Source: Deferribacter abyssi (GTDB lineage: Bacteria > Chrysiogenota > Deferribacteres > Deferribacterales > Deferribacteraceae). From it: a DNA stretch of 64,000 nucleotides. The DNA lies in contig NZ_JAQNCS010000002.1 in assembly GCF_049472655.1 (NCBI RefSeq), positions 1 through 64,000 on the forward strand, given 5' to 3'. The position numbers and the translations under genes are program-made. This document shows positions 8,898-17,096 of this stretch, piece after piece. Below the pieces are notes generated by a model. It saw only the letters and a list, made by a program, of their open reading frames with translations. It did not search any database and was not told the DNA's origin. Within the stretch, counting starts at the first letter, position 1; each line of letters opens with the position of its first letter.

Positions 8898-9354
8898 CAA
8901 AGCCTTTTTTAGCTAAAAGATGATACACAACTATAGCAACAGAATTTGATAAGTTCAAGCTCCTCATCCCTTCTATCATCGGAATCCTATATAAATAATC
9001 TTTATATTTTTCCCTTATCCATTCCTGTAAACCATAAGATTCGTTTCCAAAAATTAAAATAGTATCCCTTTCAAAATCCTCTTCTATTTCGGTAAAATAG
9101 CTGTTCCCAAATTTTGAAATAAATCTGTAATCATATTCCTTTTGTTTAAAGTTCTCAAAAAATTCATTTATACTTTTTATCCACTCCCAATCCACATAAT
9201 CCCAGTAATCCATCCCTGCTCTTTTAAGATATTTATTTGAAAGACTAAAACCAAGTCTTCCAACTAATAATAACTTCACACCCGTAGCTGCGCAAAGTCT
9301 TGCAATGTTACCTGTATTTTGTGGTATTTCTGGCTCAAAAAGAGCAACAATCAT
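8884..9354 (-). CDS. trmL: tRNA (cytidine/uridine-34-2'-O)-methyltransferase TrmL
   Basis: SPOUT methyltransferase acting on the wobble base of tRNA-Leu isoacceptors. The 156-residue length and motifs match: EPEIPQNTGNIARLCAATG at the start, the RAGMDYWDYV block, FGNESYGL in the middle and IPMIEGMRSLNLSNSVAI in the knotted SAM site. The start overlaps the HTH/zinc-ribbon gene by 4 bases and the end overlaps the kinase gene, placing it inside the long minus-strand run. Among SPOUT enzymes, the short single-domain form and the MRSLNLS motif separate TrmL from TrmH. Confidence 0.93.
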   Translation of the reverse strand: MIVALFEPEIPQNTGNIARLCAATGVKLLLVGRLGFSLSNKYLKRAGMDYWDYVDWEWIKSINEFFENFKQKEYDYRFISKFGNSYFTEIEEDFERDTILIFGNESYGLQEWIREKYKDYLYRIPMIEGMRSLNLSNSVAIVVYHLLAKKGFDGLC

Positions 9355-9623
9355 TTTCTAACCGTAAATTCAGGTTCACTAATAAATGTTGATTTGCAAG
9401 AAGGACATTTAGAAAGCTTTTTAAAATGCTTTAAATTTGTAAATTTAAAACCACATTTCTTACATTGAGAATTACGAATTTCAATTCTAAAATGACTTTT
9501 ATTTATTTCCTTCAAGTGTTCTATAATCTCTTTTTCACTCAAAGAAAGTGTTTTGGAAAGTTCCTTTGCAGTGAAATAACCACTAGTTAAAATAGAAATT
9601 ATTTCCTGTCTAACAGTTCCCAT
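9351..9623 (-). CDS. Small HTH plus zinc-ribbon protein (COG3357-like predicted regulator)
   Basis: A 90-residue protein with a winged-helix segment (residues 1-45, QEIISILTSGYFTAKELSKTLSLS) and a C-terminal zinc ribbon made of CKKC and CPSC. This architecture matches the predicted regulators of COG3357, whose biological role is not known to me. It lies between rsfS and trmL with 9-base and overlapping junctions, so its job may concern ribosome or tRNA maturation rather than the two-component system. That is inference from context only. Confidence 0.75.
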   Translation of the reverse strand: MGTVRQEIISILTSGYFTAKELSKTLSLSEKEIIEHLKEINKSHFRIEIRNSQCKKCGFKFTNLKHFKKLSKCPSCKSTFISEPEFTVRK

Positions 9624-9632
9624 AATACTGCC

Positions 9633-9968
9633 CTACACAAAAACATTAACTCTATCACAATCACCCCATATAGATTCCAAATCGTAAAAACTTCTACTAT
9701 CTTCAGTCATAAGATGAACAATCACATCTCCAAAATCAACACAAACCCATTTCGACTTACCTATCCCATCTACCCCAGTTGGAATCACACCTTTTTGTTT
9801 CATTTCAAAAAGCAAAGCATCAGTTACGGCATTTAGATGTACTTCTGAATTACAAGTACAAATTACCATATAATCAGCCAAAGAGGAAACAGGTGAAATA
9901 TTAAAAGCAACAATGTTCTCACCTTTTTTATCATCAAGTATTTTTACAATTTCTTTCAAATTTTCCAT
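9633..9968 (-). CDS. rsfS: Ribosomal silencing factor RsfS (Iojap/YbeB family)
   Basis: Binds L14 on the large ribosomal subunit and blocks subunit joining when nutrients are short. The family core is clear: LADYMVICTCNSEVHLNAVTDAL, then GVDGIGKSKWVCVDFGDVIVHLM and the C-terminal FYDLESIWGD. The ATG at 9968 is chosen over an upstream GTG at 9971 because AGGAGG then sits 4 bases away. It overlaps the nadD stop as TGATG. The nadD-rsfS pairing is common across bacteria, which supports both calls. Confidence 0.94.
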   Translation of the reverse strand: MENLKEIVKILDDKKGENIVAFNISPVSSLADYMVICTCNSEVHLNAVTDALLFEMKQKGVIPTGVDGIGKSKWVCVDFGDVIVHLMTEDSRSFYDLESIWGDCDRVNVFV

Positions 9969-10606
9969 CACACCTCCTGATATAATTTATTTTTTTGAAT
10001 ATAATCTCTGACAACCTTAGGTAAACAGTCAAAAATAGTTTTATCTTTAAATTTTTTTCTTATCACAGTACTAGAAATAGGAATCTCATTAATTTTATAC
10101 AAAATTATTACTCCTTCTTTTTGATCAACATAATCAGATAAATCAATAACTAATGATTTTAATTCTTTAGGTATTTTACTCATCATTTTATCAAAAGGCA
10201 TTTCTTTTCTATTTGCAACAATAAAATTAGAAAATTTAAACAACTCTTTCCAATTCTGCCAAGTATCTATAGTAGCAAAAATATCACTACCAGTTAAGAA
10301 AAAAAGTGTATCTTCAGGATACATCTTTTTAAAATGTTTTAATGTTTTATAAGTAAAAGAAACTCCTTCTTGCTTTAACTCAAAATCTGATACTTCAAAG
10401 TTTCCTGTCAAACAATTATCCAAAGCCAGCTTTACCATTTCATACCTCTTCTCAGCAGGCACTAAGCCTAGGTTTTTATGAGGAGGTATTTTTGCAGGAA
10501 TAAAAAAGAATTTACTTACATTAAAATCTTCATATACCTTCTTAGCTAACTCTATATGACCATTATGTATTGGGTTAAATGTCCCTCCAAAAAGTACTAT
10601 TCTCAA
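9968..10606 (-). CDS. nadD: Nicotinate-nucleotide adenylyltransferase NadD
   Basis: Makes deamido-NAD from nicotinate mononucleotide and ATP, a shared step of NAD biosynthesis and salvage. The nucleotidyltransferase motif GGTFNPIHNGHI opens the protein and the second ATP-contact motif ISSTVIRKK lies near residue 180. Length (212) is normal. The initiation codon is TTG, with AAGGG eight bases upstream in the gap after proA. It is cotranscribed with rsfS and probably with proBA. Confidence 0.94.
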   Translation of the reverse strand: MRIVLFGGTFNPIHNGHIELAKKVYEDFNVSKFFFIPAKIPPHKNLGLVPAEKRYEMVKLALDNCLTGNFEVSDFELKQEGVSFTYKTLKHFKKMYPEDTLFFLTGSDIFATIDTWQNWKELFKFSNFIVANRKEMPFDKMMSKIPKELKSLVIDLSDYVDQKEGVIILYKINEIPISSTVIRKKFKDKTIFDCLPKVVRDYIQKNKLYQEV

Positions 10607-10621
10607 TTAATCAACCCTTCA

Positions 10622-11860
10622 TCACCTTATATGTCCATTACCATAAATAACATATTTTGTTGTTGTTAAATCATAAGCTCCCATGGGACCTCTACAGTGA
10701 AGCTTTTGAGTACTGATTCCAATCTCAGCTCCAAGTCCAAATTCTGCACCATCAGTAAACCTTGTAGAAGCATTAACATAAACTGCAGCAGCATCTACTT
10801 CGTCTAAAAATTTTTGTGCAATAGAGTAGTTCTCAGTAACAATTGCTTCCGAGTGTGAAGATCCGTATCTATTTATATGATCTATCGCTTCATCAATAGA
10901 TCCCACTATTTTTATAGACAAAATTAGATCTAGATATTCTGTTTCCCAGTCATCTTCAGTAGCGGGAATAATATCAATTATTTTCATTGTCCGCCAACAC
11001 CCTCTTAATTCTACACCCACTTTTTCGTACTCATCTTTAAGTATAGGTAAAATCTCTTCAGCCACATCTTTATGAACTAAAAGTGTTTCCATAGCATTAC
11101 ATACTCCAGGACGCTGAACCTTAGCGTTAAAAGCAATCTTTACAGCTTTATCAATATCTGCATCCTTATCGATATACACATGGCACAACCCTTTATCATG
11201 CTTAACAATTGGAATTAGACTGTTTTCTGTCACAAACTGAATAAGCCCTTCTCCACCTCTTGGTACAATTAAATCTATGTAATTCTTTGCTTTTAGCATA
11301 TCATAAATAAGTTTTCTCTCACTGTCTTCTATTACCAAAACAGTCTCTCTCATCAAGCCACAATTAACAATGGTATCTTGGATTATATTACCTAAAATTC
11401 TATTTGAGTTAAAAGCCTCTTTACCACCTCTTAAAACAGCAGCATTACCCGACTTTAAACAAAGAGCAGCTGCATCAACAGTAACATTTGGTCTTGACTC
11501 AAAGATAATACCTATTACACCAATAGGCACTCTTACTTTATATATTTTCAAACCATTAGGTCTTTTATACCCTTTTTCAACCACTCCTACTGGGTCATCC
11601 TGACTTAGTATATCCAAAACCCCTTGTATCATTGAATCTATTCTATTATCATTTAATAGCAATCTATCCATAAGAGCTTTATTTAGCCCCACTTTTTCAC
11701 CATTAGCTAAATCTTTAGCATTTTCTTCTTTTATCTTGCATCTATTTTTATCCAAATTATCAGCAAGTTGTTTTAAAATATCATTTTTAGTTTCAGTTTT
11801 TAAATGCATTAATTTTAGTGAAGCTTCTTTTACCTTTTTTAACTGCTCTAAAAAACTCAT
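10622..11860 (-). CDS. proA: Gamma-glutamyl phosphate reductase ProA
   Basis: Reduces glutamyl-5-phosphate with NADPH to glutamate-5-semialdehyde, the second step of proline synthesis. The 412-residue aldehyde-dehydrogenase fold has the catalytic Cys in QRPGVCNAMET and the family block VPRGGEGLIQFV. The ATG follows the proB stop codon with no gap, and the ribosome-binding site GGAGGAG sits in the last proB codons, so the two are translationally linked. Confidence 0.96.
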   Translation of the reverse strand: MSFLEQLKKVKEASLKLMHLKTETKNDILKQLADNLDKNRCKIKEENAKDLANGEKVGLNKALMDRLLLNDNRIDSMIQGVLDILSQDDPVGVVEKGYKRPNGLKIYKVRVPIGVIGIIFESRPNVTVDAAALCLKSGNAAVLRGGKEAFNSNRILGNIIQDTIVNCGLMRETVLVIEDSERKLIYDMLKAKNYIDLIVPRGGEGLIQFVTENSLIPIVKHDKGLCHVYIDKDADIDKAVKIAFNAKVQRPGVCNAMETLLVHKDVAEEILPILKDEYEKVGVELRGCWRTMKIIDIIPATEDDWETEYLDLILSIKIVGSIDEAIDHINRYGSSHSEAIVTENYSIAQKFLDEVDAAAVYVNASTRFTDGAEFGLGAEIGISTQKLHCRGPMGAYDLTTTKYVIYGNGHIR

Positions 11861-13003
11861 CTACTCCTCCAAAAAATCTGATAAAACAAAATCATCTCTA
11901 TGTACTACCTCATCGCTAAATTTATAACCCAATATATTTACTATCTCAGAAGTCTTTTTTCCTTTAATTTTTTCAATTTCAATATTACTGTATCTCACCT
12001 TGCCTCTTCCAAGCTCCTTACCCTTTTGATCAACAATTCTTACTACATCTCCTATATTGAAACGACCATTAACTTTCACTATACCACTTGGTAAAAGAGA
12101 CTTTTTATCACAAACCACGGCTTTCTTTGCTCCCTCATCCACAACAATCTCCCCTTTTGGAATAGCTGCATATGCAATCCATAGTTTTCTTTTTTTTAGA
12201 GGATCTTCAAGATGAGAAAAATATGTACCTATATTATTACCATTTAAAAATCTTTTAATATTTTCAGGGTTTCTTCCATTTACTATACCAACATAACACC
12301 CAGCATTCAGTGCTTTTTTTGCAGCTAAAACCTTAGATTTCATCCCACCCGTTCCAACAGATGTAATAGAATCTCCAGCCATACCAAGTAACTTACTATC
12401 AAAATATTTTATTTCAGAAATCAAAGTTGCATTACTATCCTGGGAAGGATCAGCTGTAAAAAACCCATCCACATCAGATAAAATCAATAACAATTCAGCA
12501 CTTATTAAACCAGCCATAAGAGCAGATAAGTTATCATTATCACCAAAGCTGTCAACAAACTTTAACTCTTCCACAACCACAGTATCATTTTCATTTACGA
12601 TAGGTATTACATTATTATTAAAAAGTTCTCTAATAGTATATTTAGCATTAAGATATCTTCTTCTGTTTGAAAAATCATCTTTCGTTATCAAAATTTGAGC
12701 CACTTTTAGACCATAATATTCAAATGCATTTTCATAAATTTGTATTAATTTTGGTTGTCCAACAGCCGCGCAAGCTTGCCGTTTAGAAATCTCTTTTGGC
12801 TTCTCTTGTAATCCCAAAACCTGGATTCCTGCTGCTACAGCACCAGAACTAACAATAAGTATGTTTTGTATTTTTGACTTAATTTCAACTATTACTTGAG
12901 CAAGACTTTTAATATAATTATGATCGATTATAGAAGATTCATTTGTTAAGATATTACTACCAATTTTGATGACTAAAGTATTAATACGTGGCAATCTTCT
13001 CAT
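11861..13003 (-). CDS. proB: Glutamate 5-kinase ProB with PUA domain
   Basis: Phosphorylates glutamate, the regulated first step of proline synthesis. The amino-acid-kinase domain (residues about 5-255) shows IKIGSN, VSSGAVAAG, NENDTV and GTGGMKSK; the C-terminal PUA domain spans about 275-360. The longest ORF would begin at 13054, inside tRNA-Gln, so its first 17 codons are tRNA sequence and were discarded. The ATG at 13003 lies only 11 bases after the tRNA 3' end, with no ribosome-binding site between them. Feedback inhibition by proline is known for the family. Confidence 0.94.
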   Translation of the reverse strand: MRRLPRINTLVIKIGSNILTNESSIIDHNYIKSLAQVIVEIKSKIQNILIVSSGAVAAGIQVLGLQEKPKEISKRQACAAVGQPKLIQIYENAFEYYGLKVAQILITKDDFSNRRRYLNAKYTIRELFNNNVIPIVNENDTVVVEELKFVDSFGDNDNLSALMAGLISAELLLILSDVDGFFTADPSQDSNATLISEIKYFDSKLLGMAGDSITSVGTGGMKSKVLAAKKALNAGCYVGIVNGRNPENIKRFLNGNNIGTYFSHLEDPLKKRKLWIAYAAIPKGEIVVDEGAKKAVVCDKKSLLPSGIVKVNGRFNIGDVVRIVDQKGKELGRGKVRYSNIEIEKIKGKKTSEIVNILGYKFSDEVVHRDDFVLSDFLEE

Positions 13004-13014
13004 AAATTTATCAG

Positions 13015-13087
13015 CTGGGGCGGCAGGATTCGAACCTGCGAATGGCGGATCCAAAGTCCGCTGCCTTGCCAGCTTGGCGACGCCCCA
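13015..13087 (-). tRNA. tRNA-Gln (anticodon TTG)
   Basis: A 73-base cloverleaf: acceptor stem TGGGGCG paired with CGCCCCA, including the U1-A72 pair typical of glutamine tRNAs, discriminator G, anticodon stem GCGGA/TCCGC with loop CTTTGGA giving anticodon TTG, and a T-arm with GGTTCGAATCC. The terminal CCA is not encoded, so it must be added by a nucleotidyltransferase (see the DHH-CBS protein at 31550-34183). It is the first element of the transcript that continues into proBA. Confidence 0.96.
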
Positions 13088-13104
13088 ATTAAAATCCGTC
13101 GCTC

Positions 13105-13133
13105 TAAATATATAAATTTCTCAAACTTGTCAA
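13105..13133 (-). promoter_or_regulatory. Sigma-70-type promoter for tRNA-Gln/proBA
   Basis: On the minus strand TTGACA (13128-13133) is followed by a 17-base spacer and TATTTA (13105-13110). Transcription would start near 13098, about 11 bases before the tRNA 5' end. The consensus -35 box is the strongest seen for this operon. Confidence 0.75.
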
Positions 13134-13231
13134 GCGATTTATGTTCTGACGTCTACTCATTTCTTATAAAACCTTGTATTTATAAATTTCCAACCAAAAT
13201 ATTTTTCATAGTTTTCCGACAACAACAAACT

Positions 13232-15997
13232 TCATTTATTTTTTTTATATCTCAAATATCTATCAATCACTCTTTTTATTTCATCAAGACTAAAAGGTTT
13301 TATAAGATAATCGTCAAATCCATATTCCTTATAATTAGAAATTGCATCATTATTCGAATAACCACTAGTAACTACTACATACAAATCAGGATTTTCATTT
13401 TTAATTTTTCTTACAGTTTCAACACCACCAATTCCACCAATAATTGTTAAATCTAAAAAAATTATATCAAATTTAGCAACTTTAATTGCTTCAACAACTT
13501 CTTCACCACTCTTAGACACCTCAATTTGACAACCAAGAGATCTAATCAACATTTCAAATGAATCTCTTAACATTTTTTCGTCATCCATATAAAGTATTTG
13601 AAGATTATATTTAGGCATCATTTCCATTTGAAATGTTTCCGTACAATCATCATCATATACTTCTAACAAAATTATAAACTCAGCACCTTTATCAACTCTT
13701 TGATTTAAATATATTATCCCATTATGTTTTTTTATTATTGAATAACATACTGACAATCCAAGACCATGCCCTTTTTCTTTTGTACTAAAATAAGGCTCAA
13801 ATATTTTATCAGATAATTCATGTGGTATACCAGGACCATTATCCTTAAATCTAATCTCAATATATTTTCCAGGCAATAATCCAAAAAAATTATTTTCATT
13901 TAACAATTTTTCTGTTGTGCTTATTACTATTTCACCATCGTTTTTTATAGCATCTCTTGCATTTAAAAGTAAATTTGTAAACACTTGTGCCAGTTGATGT
14001 GGATCAGCCTCACAAATAACGGGTTTTTCAAGAAAATTTCTTTTTACTTGAATAGCAGTACCACTTAAAACAATTTCAACACAATCATTAATAATACTAA
14101 TTATATCAACCTTCTTTTTAACAGGCTCTCCACCTTTAGAAAATGTAAGTAACTGCTTAGTAATCCCAATCGATTGCTCTACTATTTTATCTATACCAAC
14201 AGCAATATTTTTAACAAAAACATCATCATAATTTGCAAGAAGATTTGCATAATTTCTTATGGCTGCAAGGTAATTATTAAAATCGTGAGCCAACCCCCCA
14301 GCAAATTTACCAATTGATTCAAACTGTTTTGCTTGATATAAACGGCTCTCTATCAATCTTTTCTCAGTGATATCACTAAAAACAAAAACAGCTCCAGATA
14401 TCTTGCTCTTCGCATCATAAAGTGGAGCAAAACTATCACTTATATATATTGGTGAACCATCATGTAATTTTAATATACAATCATTTTCCAACTCACCTTT
14501 TATCCCTTTTTTGAAGATTTCATTGAAAGGTATATTAATTCTTGTACCATTTTTATAAATTTTTATTATTTCATTAAAATCTTTTCCATATAAATTAAAA
14601 CCCCTAAGCTTTAAAATATCCAATGCAGCTTCATTATAAAAAATAATCTTCATATTTTTATCTATACCTATTACACCTTCAGATATTGACTTTAAAATTG
14701 CATTTAGTTTTTCTTTTTCTTCAACTACTTTATTTATGGCATTTTTAAGCTCTGTGATATCAATAGCATACCATGCAATTGTTTTTTTAGAATATCCCAA
14801 ATCAATGGGTATTACTCTTCCTTCAAAATATTCATACCCTTCTTTTACAGATAACTCATATCTAATTATTTGTAATTTATTGGTCTCAATCACTTTTTTT
14901 ATAATATTCATAAACTCTCTGGATTTCGATTCATCCATTACTTCACTAATCTTTTTACCTAATAGTTTTTCTTTAGAATCATATAGTAAACCTTCATTAG
15001 ATGTTATAATCTCTAAATAAGTGCCGTCTTCATCAAAAATAAAAATAACATGAGGTGCAGAATTGAGAATTAAGTTTAGTCTTAATTCACTTTCAGATAA
15101 TTTTCTAAGAGCATTTTTTAACTCTGCAGTTTTAATCTCAATTTTTCTATGTAAGTATTTATTGAAAATAAATAAAAGAAAAGATACTCCTATTAAAATT
15201 ACTAATATAGTTACAACTAAAAAGTTAAAATGTTTATGGCTATCAACATAATTATTAAAAAATAAATTTAACCTCTTATAATAGTAAGAGTGCCTATTTT
15301 CAATTAATTTCCTCAATTCATCATCTATTTTTGAAATTACATTATCGTCAAAATCCTTATTAAAGGCAAAAACAACCTTAACAGGATTAAAAATCAAATT
15401 AGTTTTATATAATTTACTATTTTTTAATTGTGTTAAATAAAGCCTACTTACTAAACCAGCCTCCCCTTCTCCTTTGATCAGTCCACTAATTATATGATCA
15501 TAATCCTCTTTTACAATAATATTCGATTTTACATTAAAACTACTTAAATTACTTGCTAATCCTTGTGAACCTTTAAAAAAAACATCATTATTGACTACAA
15601 GAATTGTCTTTCCACTAAGATCCTGCATAGATTTTATGTTATTATCAATAGAAATTATTTGCCCCCAGTTAGTCAATAAAGGAAAATCAGGAGAGGTGAA
15701 TTTCATAAATTGTAAACGTTCAATAGAATAACCAATAGGTAATAAAATATCTATTTTCCCTTCTACTAGTTCTTTATATAACTTGTCCCAACTCCCTGTT
15801 ATTATTTCATATTTTATACTCCTCTTTTCAGCAACATATTTGAAAATATCTACAATGAATCCACCTATTTTATTACCTTTCACATACGAAAGTGGGGGAT
15901 TATGCCAAATACCAACCTTAAAAGTTTCAGCGTAATTTAAATTTGGTAAAAAAAGAATAAATAGAAATACAATGTATAATATAAGCCTTATAAGCAT
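13232..15997 (-). CDS. Hybrid sensor histidine kinase with periplasmic SBP_bac_3 domain and receiver
   Basis: A 921-residue signalling protein. Order: signal peptide or anchor (1-23), periplasmic amino-acid-binding-protein fold (about 24-245; TFKVGIWHNPPLSYVKGNKIGGFIVDI is typical of family 3 solute-binding domains), membrane segment (about 257-279), coiled linker, two PAS domains, HisKA (GGLAHDFNNYL), HATPase (DNGPGI, KGHGLGLSV) and a C-terminal receiver with Asp in IIFLDLT and Lys in LIKPF. It should sense an amino acid or similar small solute directly. No output gene is adjacent, so its target is unknown. The ATG lies 5 bases after a near-perfect -10 box (see findings). Confidence 0.92.
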   Translation of the reverse strand: MLIRLILYIVFLFILFLPNLNYAETFKVGIWHNPPLSYVKGNKIGGFIVDIFKYVAEKRSIKYEIITGSWDKLYKELVEGKIDILLPIGYSIERLQFMKFTSPDFPLLTNWGQIISIDNNIKSMQDLSGKTILVVNNDVFFKGSQGLASNLSSFNVKSNIIVKEDYDHIISGLIKGEGEAGLVSRLYLTQLKNSKLYKTNLIFNPVKVVFAFNKDFDDNVISKIDDELRKLIENRHSYYYKRLNLFFNNYVDSHKHFNFLVVTILVILIGVSFLLFIFNKYLHRKIEIKTAELKNALRKLSESELRLNLILNSAPHVIFIFDEDGTYLEIITSNEGLLYDSKEKLLGKKISEVMDESKSREFMNIIKKVIETNKLQIIRYELSVKEGYEYFEGRVIPIDLGYSKKTIAWYAIDITELKNAINKVVEEKEKLNAILKSISEGVIGIDKNMKIIFYNEAALDILKLRGFNLYGKDFNEIIKIYKNGTRINIPFNEIFKKGIKGELENDCILKLHDGSPIYISDSFAPLYDAKSKISGAVFVFSDITEKRLIESRLYQAKQFESIGKFAGGLAHDFNNYLAAIRNYANLLANYDDVFVKNIAVGIDKIVEQSIGITKQLLTFSKGGEPVKKKVDIISIINDCVEIVLSGTAIQVKRNFLEKPVICEADPHQLAQVFTNLLLNARDAIKNDGEIVISTTEKLLNENNFFGLLPGKYIEIRFKDNGPGIPHELSDKIFEPYFSTKEKGHGLGLSVCYSIIKKHNGIIYLNQRVDKGAEFIILLEVYDDDCTETFQMEMMPKYNLQILYMDDEKMLRDSFEMLIRSLGCQIEVSKSGEEVVEAIKVAKFDIIFLDLTIIGGIGGVETVRKIKNENPDLYVVVTSGYSNNDAISNYKEYGFDDYLIKPFSLDEIKRVIDRYLRYKKNK

Positions 15998-16002
15998 AAT
16001 AA

Positions 16003-16031
16003 ATTATAACACTTTATAAATTTTTTATCAA
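16003..16031 (-). promoter_or_regulatory. Strong promoter of the hybrid sensor kinase, apparently leaderless
   Basis: TTGATA (16026-16031), 17-base spacer, TATAAT (16003-16008) on the minus strand. Only five bases (TTATT) separate the -10 box from the ATG at 15997, so the expected start site is the start codon itself. Confidence 0.75.
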
Positions 16032-16037
16032 TATCAA

Positions 16038-16065
16038 TTGACTTTAATAAATTCTATTTTATTTT
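16038..16065 (+). promoter_or_regulatory. Candidate promoter of the nitroreductase operon
   Basis: TTGACT (16038-16043), 16-base spacer, TATTTT (16060-16065). It is divergent from the sensor-kinase promoter, with the two -35 boxes six bases apart and the elements back to back. Confidence 0.5.
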
Positions 16066-16106
16066 GTAGTTATGCTTATTAAAGATTAAAATTTGAGGAG
16101 ATGAAC

Positions 16107-16628
16107 ATGATAGAGCTATTAAGAAAAAGAAGAAGCATTAGACAGTTTCAAGACAAACCAATTGAGGCCGAAAAAATTGAAATTTTAAAGGAAGCTATCC
16201 TTCGCTCACCATCATCAAGAAACTTAACCCCTTGGGAATTTATCTTCGTTGATGACAAGAATATTCTAAAACAGCTATCAACTGCAAAAGCACACGGATC
16301 ATCTTTTATTAAAAGTGCATCTTTAGCCGTAGTAATAATAGCAGATACAAACAAATCAGATGTTTGTATTGAAGATTGCTCAATAGCAGCAATTACATTA
16401 CAGTATACGGCAGAATCTTTGGGACTTGGTAGTTGTTGGGCTCAAATAAGGTTAAGAGAACATAATAATGAAATAAGCGCGGAAGATTATGTAAAAAACG
16501 TACTAAATATTCCAAGAAATTATATGATTGAATGTATCATTGGGATTGGCTACCCAGCTGAAAAAAAGGAAGGACACCCTAAAAATAGCTTACAATACAA
16601 TAAAATTCATTGGGGGAAATATGAATAA
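16107..16628 (+). CDS. Nitroreductase-family flavoprotein
   Basis: FMN-dependent oxidoreductase of the nitroreductase fold. The FMN phosphate-binding start RKRRSIRQF is present, then SPSSRNLTPWEFIFV and a C-terminal GIGYP block. The true electron acceptor of such proteins cannot be read from sequence. The longest ORF starts at 16101, directly touching GAGGAG; the second ATG at 16107 has the proper 6-base spacing and is preferred, giving 173 residues. Divergent from the hybrid kinase and first gene of a plus-strand run. Confidence 0.87.
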   Translation: MIELLRKRRSIRQFQDKPIEAEKIEILKEAILRSPSSRNLTPWEFIFVDDKNILKQLSTAKAHGSSFIKSASLAVVIIADTNKSDVCIEDCSIAAITLQYTAESLGLGSCWAQIRLREHNNEISAEDYVKNVLNIPRNYMIECIIGIGYPAEKKEGHPKNSLQYNKIHWGKYE

Positions 16629-17091
16629 AACGTTAATAATTATATTACTTATTTTACTACCTTTTTATCTATTCGCACTTGAAATACCAAGTAATATTGC
16701 AGACTATAAATTAGTAGTTTTAAAGAGAGGTAAAGACGCTAAAAATGATATTTATATGCTACATGGAAAACATATAAAACTAGAAGATGCTTACGTTGCT
16801 ACATATAAATTGAAAAACAATATTGCATATATATGGTTATCAAAATCTTACACTCCAATAGAAGCAAAAGAACAAATTGAAATAATGGCTCAAAAAATAC
16901 AAAATAGCAAAGTTTATTCACAGCCTAAATTACTAAAAGTAAAAGATGTTGCAATTTATGAAACTTTTGGTTTTAATATGGTAAACTATTTTTACAATAT
17001 TAAATCATGGAATGTATGGATTGCAATTAAGTCAGATAAACCAAAAATATTCCTTGAATCATTTTTTAAAATATTTAACGGGAAATTTTAG
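16621..17091 (+). CDS. Secreted protein of unknown function
   Basis: A 156-residue protein I do not recognise. Residues 1-19 form a signal peptide (NKT followed by an Ile/Leu-rich core ending LFA), so it is exported to the periplasm. The ATG at 16621 overlaps the nitroreductase stop by 8 bases and has GGGGG just upstream; the longer ORF from 16528 would run inside the nitroreductase. The mature part is basic with alternating beta-type segments and no cysteines or clear motif. It is coupled to the nitroreductase and lies 5 bases before the DUF255 gene. Confidence 0.7.
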   Translation: MNKTLIIILLILLPFYLFALEIPSNIADYKLVVLKRGKDAKNDIYMLHGKHIKLEDAYVATYKLKNNIAYIWLSKSYTPIEAKEQIEIMAQKIQNSKVYSQPKLLKVKDVAIYETFGFNMVNYFYNIKSWNVWIAIKSDKPKIFLESFFKIFNGKF

Positions 17092-17096
17092 CTATC

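Noticed and set aside
13004..13054. Seventeen-codon N-terminal extension of ProB
   Set aside because: It is a translation of the tRNA-Gln gene; the normal ProB start MRRLPRINTLVIKIGSN begins at 13003.
13127..13450. Plus-strand ORF of 107 codons
   Set aside because: It runs mostly opposite the receiver domain of the hybrid kinase, has no family match and has no ribosome-binding site.
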